A DNA stretch of 64,000 nt, taken from NCBI GenBank assembly GCA_039720395.1, contig CM077827.1, forward strand, positions 15,105,615 through 15,169,614, read 5' to 3'. Below are positions 56,610 through 59,312 of this stretch, in pieces. Numbering within the stretch: the first letter of the stretch is position 1; every line of letters begins with the position of its first letter. A program made the position numbers and the translations under genes. The notes under the pieces were generated by a model. It ran no database searches. It saw nothing but the letters and a program-made list of their open reading frames with translations, and had not been told where the DNA came from. The stretch is from Liquidambar formosana. Taxonomy: Eukaryota > Streptophyta > Magnoliopsida > Saxifragales > Altingiaceae.

Positions 56610-57778
56610 TGTTAATATCAGGCACCTTACTAATCTTCTAACACATGTAGTTCCATCTCACATAGGTCAAATTACAAAACAAAATCTATGAGAAAGATTT
56701 TTTTTTTTTTTTTTTGAGAAAGTTGGTGAGGCCTTAGAACGGTTAGGTTTGAGGGTAAGTGGTTAAACGGAGTAAGTTACCTTGCGTATGAAGAGTCTCG
56801 GAGACTGTACTTCAGAAGTGAAAACAAAGTCAGGTGCACCAGTGACCACGTGCACATCATGCCCCGCATTTATCAGGTGTCGAACAACCTATAACACCTC
56901 CCAAAAAAAAAAAAAAAAAAAAAAAAAAAACACAAAAAAGAGTAAAATTAATATTTTCTGTATCATTCCAATCTTATCAAATGTGCCCAAAAAAAAAAAG
57001 TAAAGCATTTTAACTTTTGCTTACCAAAAAAAACATGTAGGCAATAAAATTAATTAATTAATCACTGTTTTTTTTTTCTGTTTTTTTTTTTTTTTTTTGA
57101 TCAATATGTCGCATAGTGTTACTCAATTAATTGAGCCCAAAGTAAGAGAGGAAAAATAAAATAAATAAATTCAACATTTGGGGCAATTTAGTCAAGATGA
57201 AGAAGGTAAGAACCTTTCTAATCTTTTGGGTTACTTATCCAAAAATAATAATCGTTTGGGTAAAAGTCAAAGCAACATTAAGCCATAAAGCCCCAAATTT
57301 GTTGGATTGAAAAAAAAAAAAAAAATTCCCAAAATAAATAAATAAATATTAGAGAAAGCTTCAAATAATTAAAAATCACTAACACTTAAAAACACAATTG
57401 CTGTACCCAAAAAAAAAAAAAAAATGCACAATTGAGATAACATATTTTTCTGGAAACGAAAAACAATTATAAAATAAAATAAAATCTCAAAATATTAAAC
57501 CAATATGATCAAGCAAAATATATATATCTATATATATAATTCTATTAGAAGAAAAATGAATTTTAAAAATTTGAATTAAAAAAATCGTGAAGAAATGTCA
57601 AAATTGAGGGCAATTCAGAAATCGGAGAACCAAGAGCTTTGACAGAGAGAATGGGAGTGACAATTCTGACCTCGACAACACGAGTGGCGTGGCCGAAACC
57701 ATGACCAGTGACGTAATATGCAAAAACAAGATGATTCCTTGATGCAGAGACTTGATCACCCTCTGAGTCGATCCTCAT
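2284..57778 (-). CDS. ARA1: L-arabinokinase, 29 coding exons spread over 55.5 kb (one frameshift)
   Basis: Phosphorylates L-arabinose at C1 with ATP, the sugar-salvage step before UDP-L-arabinose synthesis in the cytosol. Exons (+ coordinates, 5' to 3' on minus): 57671-57778, 56781-56888, 55461-55529, 55128-55211, 54812-54888, 47447-47513, 43506-43563, 43282-43349, 43134-43196, 40103-40156, 39891-39993, 39699-39809, 39447-39566, 34676-34732, 33546-33718, 33280-33448, 32129-32212, 29365-29490, 29070-29200, 28905-28986, 17263-17350, 12295-12338, 12065-12160, 11903-11979, 8993-9193, 8532-8697, 3794-3865, 2589-2792, 2284-2397. All introns are GT-AG. The N-terminal half is glycosyltransferase-like (GHGFGHATR, residues 25-33). 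The C-terminal half is a GHMP kinase: [10 protein letters not shown] at 504-513, ATP loop [10 protein letters not shown] at 643-652, catalytic-base Asp in CGVMDQ (about 695), and [11 protein letters not shown] at 927-937. About 990 residues after allowing for one extra base in exon 12; as written the frame stops after about residue 308. The identification follows family knowledge of Arabidopsis ARA1 and is very secure. Confidence 0.95.
2589..2792 (-). CDS. ARA1: ARA1 exon 28 (residues 886-953)
   Basis: Reads [20 protein letters not shown] and on to [16 protein letters not shown], the third GHMP motif, ending SSHQILE. The reading frame runs on past the GTATTT donor, but the next conserved block lies in exon 29. 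Confidence 0.95.
2793..3793 (-). other. ARA1 intron 27, no recognised element
   Basis: 1.0 kb of AT-rich intron between exons 27 and 28. No terminal repeats or coding relics recognised. Confidence 0.6.
3794..3865 (-). CDS. ARA1: ARA1 exon 27 (residues 862-885)
   Basis: Reads [20 protein letters not shown] then LMYQ. Phase 0 at both ends. Confidence 0.93.
4031..4490. repeat. Recent 230-bp tandem duplication in intron 26
   Basis: Two head-to-tail copies, 4031-4260 and 4261-4490, starting CCCATCATCATGTTAAC. I see only a C/T difference near the start and a change at the last bases. Near identity means a recent duplication, or an assembly duplication. Confidence 0.9.
5260..6512 (+). mobile_element. 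5'-truncated L1-type LINE with poly(A) tail
   Basis: Plus-strand reading frames (with shifts) give [31 protein letters not shown], then at 5921-6310 a segment with [18 protein letters not shown], the zinc-binding domain at the C-terminus of plant LINE reverse transcriptases. A 3' UTR ends in a run of A at 6495-6511. ACCCTTTT-like sequence precedes the 5' end (5220-5229) and follows the tail (6511-6519), consistent with a target-site duplication. A T13/G27 expansion interrupts the frame at 5565-5605. Confidence 0.8.
5579..5605. repeat. 27-bp poly-G tract
   Basis: Uninterrupted G run preceded by T13, inside the LINE relic. One of several long G or C runs in the window. Confidence 0.95.
7425..7515 (-). 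mobile_element. LINE 3' end fragment
   Basis: On the minus strand the text reads as the common plant L1 tail: a GTATACCTCGTGTGTATAGG block, CCCTTTCTTTTATC, then AT-rich sequence and poly(A). Similar sequence recurs at 51655-51695. No coding part is attached. Confidence 0.5.
7553..7871 (-). mobile_element. TRIM family A element, perfect GATGG target duplication
   Basis: Terminal-repeat retrotransposon in miniature. Two direct repeats (7553-7672 and a shortened 7779-7871) read on minus as TGTTGGGAA to CTTAACA and flank about 106 bp with no coding capacity. GATGG occurs at 7548-7552 and 7872-7876, an exact 5-bp duplication. A degenerate primer site lies beside the inner repeat. Lies in intron 26 in the same orientation as ARA1. 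Confidence 0.8.
8532..8697 (-). CDS. ARA1: ARA1 exon 26 (residues 806-861)
   Basis: Reads [20 protein letters not shown], then [20 protein letters not shown] and YENFRVK. Phase 0 at the end. Confidence 0.94.
8993..9193 (-). CDS. ARA1: ARA1 exon 25 (residues 739-806)
   Basis: Reads [20 protein letters not shown] and on to [16 protein letters not shown], then two bases of Arg. Conserved GxDYxSVRxGxxMGRKMIK block. Confidence 0.94.
9586..10147 (-). mobile_element. TRIM family A array: three LTRs, two internal domains, GATTC duplication
   Basis: LTR-type repeats at 9586-9693, 9813-9925 and 10032-10147 are separated by two internal domains (9694-9812, 9926-10031). Next to the middle repeat, the minus strand carries TGGTATCAGAGT, the initiator-tRNA-Met primer-binding site; the site next to the third repeat is degenerate. 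A purine run (GTGAGGGGGAG on minus) abuts the first repeat. GATTC flanks the whole array at 9581-9585 and 10148-10152. Lies in intron 24, same orientation as ARA1. Confidence 0.85.
10640..11480 (+). mobile_element. Probable LTR fragment
   Basis: Non-coding stretch with features common to long plant LTRs: GAGTACCGTTCGAACG-like repeats, CCCTAGCTATATACTCC, and a late GGGCCGTGGTTTTTTCCCC segment. No partner LTR or primer site found, so boundaries are approximate. Confidence 0.35.
11903..11979 (-). CDS. ARA1: ARA1 exon 24 (residues 714-739)
   Basis: Reads [20 protein letters not shown] then SGIRH, ending two bases into Ser at a GTATAA donor. Confidence 0.94.
12065..12160 (-). CDS. ARA1: ARA1 exon 23 (residues 682-713), catalytic Asp
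   Basis: Reads [20 protein letters not shown] then [12 protein letters not shown]. The Asp of VMDQ corresponds to the galactokinase catalytic base. Phase 0. Confidence 0.95.
12295..12338 (-). CDS. ARA1: ARA1 exon 22 (residues 667-681)
   Basis: 44-bp micro-exon reading [14 protein letters not shown]. Too short for simple ORF scanning; placed by conserved sequence and by phase with exons 21 and 23. Donor GTTTGA. Confidence 0.9.
13345..14330. repeat. Diverged tandem duplication in intron 21
   Basis: Segments around 13345-13980 and 14020-14330 share ordered blocks: GACTGATTTTG-like, a TTGGGGGGAG/CTGGGGAGAG block near TTACATTGCTCATAA, and AAATCTTGAAAACTTT followed by CATATAGGCC. The first copy is longer because of the inserted repeat at 13425-13690. 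Confidence 0.55.
13425..13690. repeat. Dispersed non-coding repeat (CCCAACTATGTGGGGTCGGC type)
   Basis: Begins near CAACTCAACTCAGC and contains TTAATCCCAACTATGTGGGG, a motif I recognise as a widespread short plant repeat. A related CTTAATCCCAACTACTTG occurs near 42804. It interrupts the first copy of a diverged local duplication. Confidence 0.45.
14682..15002. mobile_element. Tourist-like MITE with TTA duplication
   Basis: 321 bp. Left end GGCCCTGTTTGGGTTAGC; right end in reverse complement GGGCTTGTTTGAATGAGC. Flanked by TTA at 14679-14681 and 15003-15005. No coding capacity. Family assignment rests on terminus type and 3-bp duplication. Confidence 0.7.
15678..16176. mobile_element. Mutator-like MITE with perfect 9-bp duplication
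   Basis: 499 bp with inverted ends: left ATGGTTCAAACTCTTAGTCT, right in reverse complement ATGGTTCAAAGTCTTGTCC. GCTTATAAC is present exactly at 15669-15677 and 16177-16185. A 9-bp duplication fits Mutator-like elements. AT-rich interior, non-coding. Confidence 0.75.
17263..17350 (-). CDS. ARA1: ARA1 exon 21 (residues 638-667), ATP-binding loop
   Basis: Reads [20 protein letters not shown] then [19 protein letters not shown] is the GHMP ATP-binding motif. Ends one base into Gly; donor GTGAGT. Confidence 0.95.
18247..18719 (-). pseudogene. Ty3/gypsy integrase C-terminal relic (distal part)
   Basis: Minus-strand frames give [34 protein letters not shown] and, after shifts, [18 protein letters not shown] and [10 protein letters not shown], the usual order at the integrase C-terminus. 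The other part continues at 20477-20690 across an inserted TRIM. Frameshifted and incomplete. Confidence 0.75.
18720..20476 (+). mobile_element. TRIM family B element, split by a later insertion
   Basis: 5' LTR 18720-18877 and 3' LTR 20301-20476 share TTGTCCCACAT, a CTTAAGCCTTTTGA block and CTCCCCTATCTCCC. Primer site TGGTATCAGAGCCAATGG begins at 20002, and purine tract AAAGGGGAGAT ends at 20300. Flanks AAACC (18715-18719) and TAACC (20477-20481) are a near-perfect 5-bp duplication. Taking the element out rejoins the gypsy integrase frame. No coding capacity. Confidence 0.8.
18880..19993. mobile_element. Non-autonomous insert (hAT-like?) inside the TRIM
   Basis: About 1.1 kb sits exactly between the 5' LTR and the primer site of the TRIM. 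Flanks CTAACAAG (18872-18879) and CCAACAAG (19994-20001) match 7 of 8. Left end has GGTGGCTC; right end in reverse complement has TAGCTC, and both subterminal regions carry GCCTGAGGC/GCCTCAGGC blocks. An 8-bp duplication suggests hAT. Interior has no recognised ORF. Confidence 0.5.
20477..20690 (-). pseudogene. Ty3/gypsy integrase relic (proximal part)
   Basis: Minus-strand frames give [20 protein letters not shown] and, after shifts, [10 protein letters not shown] and SSFEVV: the integrase core end. It joins directly to [11 protein letters not shown] at 18719 once the TRIM is removed. Confidence 0.7.
20705..22616 (+). mobile_element. Truncated Ty1/copia element with 3' LTR
   Basis: Plus-strand relics in order: integrase ([19 protein letters not shown], then [12 protein letters not shown]), [20 protein letters not shown] at 21050-21110, and copia RNase H ([34 protein letters not shown]) at 22020-22360. 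Purine tract AGAGGGGGG ends at 22467 and the 3' LTR runs 22468-22616 (TGTGAGATG to CTAACA). The 5' LTR, gag and reverse transcriptase are missing. Stops and shifts throughout. Confidence 0.8.
21213..22015. mobile_element. Foreign block replacing the Copia reverse transcriptase
   Basis: Copia homology stops near 21210 and resumes near 22020. The block opens with an inverted match to the TRIM-B start at 20003-20040 (TGGCATCAGAGCCAATGG on minus), so a retroelement primer site is present on minus. The right part (21830-22010) is rich in CGGTTTC/GAAACCG motifs. Origin of the rest unknown. Confidence 0.5.
22617..23012 (-). pseudogene. Ty3/gypsy gag relic
   Basis: Minus strand reads [20 protein letters not shown] with GLKT, then [15 protein letters not shown] and a Ser/Gly-rich stretch leading to SFKCGE, the start of the CCHC knuckle, right where the copia 3' LTR ends. 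Stops interrupt it. Same strand as the integrase relic at 18247-20690, so probably the same gypsy copy. Confidence 0.65.
23018..25886 (+). mobile_element. Non-autonomous LTR retrotransposon with antisense ORF
   Basis: Direct repeats start at 23018 and 25439 (TGTGTGGAAATAATCCCGAA) and stay similar for about 430 bp, with shared TCAGGTCGGGATCACAAGAG-type blocks. The first copy continues into TATAAATAGAAC at 23450, an LTR promoter that sets plus orientation; the second is cut short near 25886. The interior has no pol. Its recognisable ORF segments run on the minus strand, as in Tat-lineage gypsy elements. Confidence 0.65.
23780..24480 (-). pseudogene. Antisense gag-like/plant-mobile-domain ORF
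   Basis: Minus-strand frame at about 24440-24116 reads [20 protein letters not shown], on to [16 protein letters not shown] and [16 protein letters not shown], resembling the gypsy-type transposase domain (PF04195-like, by memory of its pattern). A second segment at 24000-23786 reads [20 protein letters not shown]. An intron-like gap with splice-like borders separates them. Function unknown; antisense to its host LTR element. Confidence 0.45.
26252..26913 (-). mobile_element. hAT MITE with perfect 8-bp duplication (arm 1 of inverted pair)
   Basis: 662 bp dominated by TATCGATA motifs. Ends: left CATGGACTAAAATATC, right in reverse complement CAAGGACTTAAATATC. CTGCCTCT is exact at 26244-26251 and 26914-26921. 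CA-starting termini and 8-bp duplication fit hAT. Inverted relative to the copy at 27718. Confidence 0.75.
27012..27120. repeat. Short hairpin repeat
   Basis: Arms 27012-27044 and 27088-27120 are inverted copies (TATCAACAC, then GGGTTGTACCTCGT in the left arm). A related GCATTGGGGACTTGTACC/CATGCATGAGG segment lies at 44636-44716, so this is a small dispersed family. Confidence 0.6.
27158..27195. repeat. (AT)n microsatellite
   Basis: About 38 bp of alternating TA. A second tract of similar length lies at 27656-27695 followed by GATA repeats. Confidence 0.9.
27718..28367 (+). mobile_element. hAT MITE (arm 2 of inverted pair)
   Basis: 650 bp. Left end CAAGGACTTAAATATCG, right end in reverse complement CATAGTCTTAAAAATCG. 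Flanks ACTCTAGG (27710-27717) and ACTCCAAG (28368-28375) match 6 of 8. The first 250 bp align closely to the reverse complement of 26252-26913. Confidence 0.7.
28905..28986 (-). CDS. ARA1: ARA1 exon 20 (residues 610-637)
   Basis: Reads [20 protein letters not shown] then ENSISML. Followed by the largest intron (11.6 kb). Confidence 0.94.
29070..29200 (-). CDS. ARA1: ARA1 exon 19 (residues 567-610)
   Basis: Reads [20 protein letters not shown] and on to YFSQDPSQ plus two bases of Lys. Conserved FDMDLSDF core. Confidence 0.94.
29365..29490 (-). CDS. ARA1: ARA1 exon 18 (residues 525-566)
   Basis: Reads [20 protein letters not shown] and on to [11 protein letters not shown]. Phase 0. Confidence 0.94.
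29491..30317. other. ARA1 intron 17, simple-sequence-rich part
   Basis: Holds A/T-rich blocks and three CTT/T-rich pyrimidine tracts (30027-30055, 30122-30185, 30252-30303). Each follows a similar TCAAGCGCGT/AACCAAAATCAAG-type block, so this is a local degenerate tandem repeat. No genes. Confidence 0.5.
30318..30582. mobile_element. Partial hAT MITE of the CAAGGACTTAAATATC family
   Basis: TATCGATA-type sequence ending GGTATTTAAGTCTGAG, matching the right terminus of the copies near 27 kb. Left end not clearly defined. Confidence 0.45.
30870..31396 (-). mobile_element. Copia RNase H end plus 3' LTR
   Basis: Minus strand at 31396-31240 reads [15 protein letters not shown], then [20 protein letters not shown], the C-terminus of copia pol. 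A purine tract (GAGGGGAG) ends just before TGTTGGAAAGTGG at 31209, the LTR start; AGTATAAATGC at about 31115 is its TATA region. The lower LTR end is approximate. Confidence 0.7.
31400..32128. other. ARA1 intron 17, remaining part
   Basis: Contains a short CCGATTGGGATTTCAATCCC palindrome-like segment (31607-31640). Otherwise AT-rich with no recognised element. Confidence 0.45.
32129..32212 (-). CDS. ARA1: ARA1 exon 17 (residues 497-524), start of GHMP kinase
   Basis: Reads [20 protein letters not shown] then YSGSLVLQ. This is the galactokinase-type sugar-binding signature in its ARA1 form. Phase 0. Confidence 0.95.
32430..32985 (-). pseudogene. LINE-type RNase H domain relic
   Basis: Minus strand reads [20 protein letters not shown], then [34 protein letters not shown] and [14 protein letters not shown]: the plant RNase H-like domain (RVT_3) found at the end of LINE polyproteins. 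In-frame stops are present. Lies in intron 16. Confidence 0.7.
33008..33032. repeat. 25-bp poly-G tract
   Basis: Uninterrupted G run in intron 16; C-rich in the ARA1 sense direction. Confidence 0.95.
33280..33448 (-). CDS. ARA1: ARA1 exon 16 (residues 440-496)
   Basis: Reads [20 protein letters not shown] and on to AAAGLFNWE. Completes the split Ser codon; phase 0 at the donor. Confidence 0.93.
33546..33718 (-). CDS. ARA1: ARA1 exon 15 (residues 383-440)
   Basis: Reads [20 protein letters not shown], then [20 protein letters not shown] and a variable tail. This is the linker between the glycosyltransferase-like half and the kinase half. Ends two bases into a serine codon. Confidence 0.93.
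34150..34416 (-). mobile_element. TRIM family A fragment
   Basis: A partial repeat ending CCCAACA at 34232, an internal domain with CTCACATGTAGGCCC, a degraded primer site (GCTCTGCCA on +) and a second repeat 34333-34416 with part deleted. Same orientation as ARA1, in intron 14. Confidence 0.65.
34676..34732 (-). CDS. ARA1: ARA1 exon 14 (residues 364-382)
   Basis: Reads [19 protein letters not shown]. Phase 0; donor GTAAGT. Separated from exon 13 by a 4.7-kb intron. Confidence 0.92.
35761..35792. repeat. 32-bp poly-G tract
   Basis: Longest G run in the window, followed by TGTGGGGGGG. In intron 13. Confidence 0.95.
36088..36373. mobile_element. Stowaway-like MITE with TA duplication
   Basis: 286 bp. 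Left CTCCCTCAGTCCCAATTTG; right in reverse complement CTCCCTCCATCTCAATTTG. TA on both sides (36086-36087, 36374-36375). This terminus is the classic Tc1/mariner-related Stowaway type. It is nested in an older GTATTGCA-rich repeat (35945-36430). Confidence 0.8.
36606..36715. repeat. Perfect 55-bp tandem duplication
   Basis: Two identical head-to-tail copies, 36606-36660 and 36661-36715, starting GTTGAGTTGGCC. Follows a G-rich tract at 36576-36597. Confidence 0.95.
36910..37596 (-). mobile_element. TRIM family B element, complete
   Basis: LTRs at 36910-37082 and 37421-37596 share AAATCCAACACAA and a GGGCTTAA/AAGCCTTTTGA region with the plus-strand copy at 18720-20476. On minus, a primer site AGTGGTATTAAAGCCAATGG follows the upper LTR, and a purine tract AAGGGGGAGAT precedes the lower one. 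About 340 bp of interior, no coding. Same orientation as ARA1. Confidence 0.75.
38044..38155 (-). mobile_element. TRIM family A solo repeat
   Basis: One family-A LTR (TGTTAAGTTTCCAACC to TTTCCAACA on +). Adjacent CACTTGATAACA looks like a decayed primer site, so some internal sequence may remain. No clean target duplication. Confidence 0.6.
38940..39118 (-). mobile_element. tRNA-derived SINE-like sequence
   Basis: On minus, a Pol III promoter-like layout: A-box-like GCAATAGTAAAAGTC, then about 35 bp later B box GGTTCGATTCTTG, then a T/G-rich body. Resembles plant Au-type SINEs. No poly-T or poly-A tail defined. Confidence 0.5.
39447..39566 (-). CDS. ARA1: ARA1 exon 13 (residues 324-363)
   Basis: Reads [20 protein letters not shown] then [20 protein letters not shown]. 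Phase 0. The frame is intact again here, which supports a single-base event in exon 12. Confidence 0.93.
39699..39809 (-). CDS. ARA1: ARA1 exon 12 with +1 frameshift (residues 287-323)
   Basis: Upstream part reads [16 protein letters not shown] in frame. The downstream part, [20 protein letters not shown], is in a different frame. The exon is 111 bp, but phases of exons 11 and 13 require 110, so one base is extra in the CGGG at 39759-39762. Read literally, a stop follows five codons after Leu-Pro. Either a real null allele or a sequencing/assembly error; sequence alone cannot decide. Confidence 0.9.
39891..39993 (-). CDS. ARA1: ARA1 exon 11 (residues 253-287)
   Basis: Reads [20 protein letters not shown] then [15 protein letters not shown], a nearly invariant ARA1 block. 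The last glycine codon is split with exon 12; donor GTAAGT. Confidence 0.94.
40103..40156 (-). CDS. ARA1: ARA1 exon 10 (residues 235-252)
   Basis: Reads [18 protein letters not shown], matching the family segment after FNFGGQ. Phase 0, donor GTATCT. Confidence 0.91.
40157..41152. other. ARA1 intron 9, first part
   Basis: AT-rich. Around 40840-41010 it holds GATATGGTCATATGGTATG-type sequence similar to the 17520-17660 region, probably an old MITE. No coding sequence. Confidence 0.4.
41161..41910 (+). mobile_element. hAT MITE, CAAGGACTTAAATATC family
   Basis: 750 bp, same family and orientation as the 27718 copy. Flanks GTTCTAGG (41153-41160) and CTTTTAGG (41911-41918) match 6 of 8. Contains an A21 and a T20 run plus AAAC repeats near 41615-41695. 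Confidence 0.65.
42223..42792 (-). mobile_element. TRIM family A array: second three-LTR copy
   Basis: Repeats at 42223-42333, about 42459-42571 and 42680-42792, with internal domains 42334-42458 and 42572-42679. Primer-site remnants CTGATGCCA and CTAATACCA (on +) sit beside the upper repeats. No clean 5-bp duplication. Same orientation as ARA1, intron 9. Confidence 0.75.
43134..43196 (-). CDS. ARA1: ARA1 exon 9 (residues 214-234)
   Basis: Reads [20 protein letters not shown] plus Q: a typical linker strand into the second half of the glycosyltransferase-like domain. Phase 0. Confidence 0.93.
43282..43349 (-). CDS. ARA1: ARA1 exon 8 (residues 191-213)
   Basis: Begins with the last two bases of the split Met, then [20 protein letters not shown] and KE. 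Phase matches exon 7; donor GTTCGA. Confidence 0.93.
43437..43451. repeat. 15-bp poly-C tract
   Basis: C run in intron 8 region boundary of intron 7 (43350-43505), close to exon 7; purine G-run in ARA1 sense. Confidence 0.9.
43506..43563 (-). CDS. ARA1: ARA1 exon 7 (residues 172-191)
   Basis: Reads [19 protein letters not shown] and ends one base into the next methionine codon, at donor GTACGT. Confidence 0.93.
43564..47446 (-). other. ARA1 intron 6
   Basis: 3.9 kb. Recognised parts: the hairpin-family segment at 44636-44716, a TG/TA microsatellite at 44752-44800, the 56-bp tandem duplication at 45623-45734, TAAC repeats near 46130-46150, and TATC-rich sequence at 46680-46790. The rest is AT-rich with no recognised element. 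Confidence 0.5.
45623..45734. repeat. Perfect 56-bp tandem duplication
   Basis: Copies 45623-45678 and 45679-45734, containing GTCTTGTTAAACATTCATC. Identical over the unit. Confidence 0.9.
47447..47513 (-). CDS. ARA1: ARA1 exon 6 (residues 149-171)
   Basis: Completes the split serine and reads [20 protein letters not shown] then WQ. The phase fits exon 5 exactly. Donor GTGATT. Confidence 0.93.
47617..51485 (+). mobile_element. Gypsy (Tekay-like) solo LTR with nested insertion
   Basis: Starts TGTAATGCCGGTATTTT and ends GGGTTGTGACA, the ends I associate with chromoviral (Tekay/Del) LTRs. Flanks GAAAC (47612-47616) and AAAAC (51486-51490) match 4 of 5. The LTR-typical ACTGAGTTGTCCAACTCACG segment is near 51008. 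No internal gypsy coding is present, so this is a solo LTR. A second LTR is nested at about 49215-50950. Confidence 0.65.
49215..50950 (+). mobile_element. Second LTR nested in the gypsy LTR
   Basis: Interrupts the outer LTR. Contains CCTATAAATAGCAC at about 50481 (TATA box), then CT-rich leader-like sequence and a (CTT)n run (50577-50608), like a long Copia-type LTR. Ends and duplication not resolved, so coordinates are approximate. Confidence 0.5.
51711..52342. mobile_element. Inverted-repeat MITE (hAT-like)
   Basis: Left CTATGAAGCACGAATAC; right in reverse complement CTATGAAGCACGGATAC. Flanks TCCTGTAC (51703-51710) and CCTTGTAC (52343-52350) match 6 of 8. About 632 bp, rich in GATAC/GTATC, non-coding. 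Confidence 0.65.
52370..53340 (-). mobile_element. LINE relic (reverse transcriptase C-terminus)
   Basis: Minus-strand frames give [18 protein letters not shown] and, near 52540-52480, [17 protein letters not shown], a hallmark of plant LINE polyprotein ends. Several stops and shifts. Intron 5. Confidence 0.7.
53383..54063 (+). mobile_element. Probable Copia LTR and gag start, split by a MITE
   Basis: TGTTGAATATC near 53383 opens an LTR-like stretch; ATATAAATAAG at about 53690 is TATA-like, followed by an AGAGAACCCTAAAG leader and CTT repeats. At 53993 an ORF begins [16 protein letters not shown], copia gag-like, and stops at about 54063. The MITE at 53444-53663 lies inside. Ends uncertain. 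Confidence 0.4.
53444..53663. mobile_element. Mutator-like foldback MITE
   Basis: 220 bp, almost all inverted repeat: arms of about 75 bp start GGGTTTTCTTAACGTG on both ends. Flanked by TTTGTAATT (53435-53443) and TTTGGTAATT (53664-53673), a 9-bp duplication with one inserted base. Confidence 0.75.
54064..54811. other. ARA1 intron 5, 5'-proximal part
   Basis: Contains two short related blocks (CAAAGGTGGACTACC/CAAAGGTGGAGTACC near 54138 and 54200) and T-rich sequence. No gene recognised. Confidence 0.45.
54812..54888 (-). CDS. ARA1: ARA1 exon 5 (residues 124-149)
   Basis: Reads [20 protein letters not shown] then CVTNF. Ends after two bases of a serine codon completed 7.3 kb away in exon 6. 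Donor GTAAAT. Confidence 0.93.
55128..55211 (-). CDS. ARA1: ARA1 exon 4 (residues 96-123)
   Basis: Reads [20 protein letters not shown] and ends in SIKADLV at a GTATTT donor. Phase 0. Confidence 0.92.
55461..55529 (-). CDS. ARA1: ARA1 exon 3 (residues 73-95)
   Basis: Reads [20 protein letters not shown] followed by LEK. Phase 0 at both ends; canonical acceptor and GTATGT donor. Confidence 0.93.
55530..56780 (-). other. ARA1 intron 2
   Basis: 1.25 kb, AT-rich, with a T36-like run at 56572-56607 and a second T run at 56700-56715. No recognised element. Confidence 0.5.
56781..56888 (-). CDS. ARA1: ARA1 exon 2 (residues 37-72)
   Basis: Reads [20 protein letters not shown] and continues to SPRLFIRK. 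Part of the N-terminal glycosyltransferase-like fold. Phase 0 at both ends, AG acceptor and GTAACT donor. Confidence 0.93.
57671..57778 (-). CDS. ARA1: ARA1 exon 1 (residues 1-36)
   Basis: Starts at ATG 57778-57776, chosen because MRIDSEG matches the conserved ARA1 start; an upstream in-frame TTG is not needed. Carries [13 protein letters not shown], the glycine/histidine-rich nucleotide-sugar-type loop. Ends in VVE at a GT donor, phase 0. Confidence 0.93.
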
Positions 57779-57803
57779 TTCAGTTCTTATCAAATTATAT
57801 AAT

Positions 57804-57804
<1 letters not shown>

Positions 57805-57845
<41 letters not shown>
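57805..57845. repeat. (GT)20 microsatellite in the ARA1 leader
   Basis: About 41 bp of GT repeats on +, which is (AC)n in the sense direction of ARA1, starting 27 bp upstream of the ATG. It probably lies in the 5' UTR. Repeat number will be polymorphic. Confidence 0.9.
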
Positions 57846-57850
<5 letters not shown>

Positions 57851-57915
57851 GAAGAGAAACCCTAGATTATGAGAGATGGGTAAAACATGAAACCCTAATA
57901 CAGATTGCTAAGGCG

Positions 57916-57922
57916 TTATATA
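57916..57922 (-). promoter_or_regulatory. Candidate TATA box of ARA1
   Basis: TATATAA on the minus strand, 138 bp above the ATG. It would place transcription start near 57885 and the AC repeat in the leader. The CT-rich (minus-strand) stretch at 57945-58010 is an alternative initiation region. Confidence 0.35.
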
Positions 57923-59312
57923 TGTGAATCTGTCCGTGAGGGGGAAAGATAGAGAGAGGTGTGAGAAAGACTCTTGAAATCCGGAGGGAAGATATAGAGA
58001 GAGAGTAACAAGAGAGATGAAGAGGATAGAGATGATGACAAGTTTCAGACGTCAGCTCAACTGACGGGTAATCTTTATCTTTATGTGTCCCAAAATTGTG
58101 GTTACTTTACAGATAGGCTGCACTTTTGAGTCAATCTTGACACGAATTATTGAATCGCATCCTCCTCCTCCTCCTCCTCCTCCTTCTCACTCTCCCCTTC
58201 ATCCATTATTCACAGACCTTTGCTTTGCTGCCATAACATATTAACATGACACCCATAATTTCTTTTCTTTCCAAAGTTTCTCTTTCAATTATTGAGAGTA
58301 ATATTCTTTTTTAATTTAATTCCTAAATAAGATCCGTGTATATTTAATTTTATGAATGACATTGTCAGGTGACTTTCAAAGTTTTAAATTTCTATCTCAA
58401 CCCATTGACTTTTCCTATTTATGGTTAAAATTATTTAAATCCCCATTTTGATCCTTTTGTGTTTTTAAAAATTGTTATCAAAGCCCAAGCTAGTTTATTT
58501 ATTTCAAATTTAAACGTTTATAATACCAATTTAATTATGAGAAAATTAGCAAAAAGTCCACTTTGTAGGACTTATAAAGACATAAGTCCTTGTATAAAAC
58601 TTATATAATCATAAGTCCATTTTTAAGTCAAACAAAAAAGTTTTGTGCGAGTGTCAAATGAGTAAAATCATTATTACCCTTAAGTGTTATTTTTTGTTTG
58701 CAAATTTTAAAAGGGCATAACTTTTGTTCTACATAATAGTTTTTGATAAAATTTATATGTTTAAAATTTATTCGTCAATACTTTCAAAAGAAGATCCATA
58801 ATAAATATGAAATTATGTATTAAAAAAAAAAAACAATTAGATTGATTGCATGTATATATTTCAAAATAATTAAAATAGTTCATCTAACTTCAATATCTCC
58901 ATGAAGTTTGGTTTAGATTATCCAAATTGTTTTTGATTTTTGGGAAAACAATTATTTAAGAATCATTTAAAATTTAAACAATTTGATAAGTGCTTCTGCT
59001 TGGTTAGCTTATTACAAAAAAAAAAAAAAACATTTATTTTCATCAAATCATTTATATGTATATAACATGTTTGGTTACAAAATTATGAAAAAAAATTATT
59101 TTTCCTTTTCATCAACTAGTTCAAGAACCTATCCAAATTCTATTACTTTTTTTAACTATTACATGATTCATATCAATTTGTTTAGTTACTATTCAAGCTT
59201 GCTCATAATAACTATATGAAATGAAGATTGAATTAAGAGAATATCAAATATCATCCAAACTAAAATAAAAATTTAAAACAAAATGAATTTTTTTCTACAT
59301 TAATTTTAAACA
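57923..59312. other. ARA1 upstream region, no gene seen
   Basis: On + this has GA-rich sequence (57945-58020), a CTC triplet run (58160-58184) and then strongly AT-rich DNA to 59312. No coding sequence is recognised. Some of the AT-rich part probably belongs to the neighbouring Harbinger element, whose lower terminus I could not fix. Confidence 0.5.
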
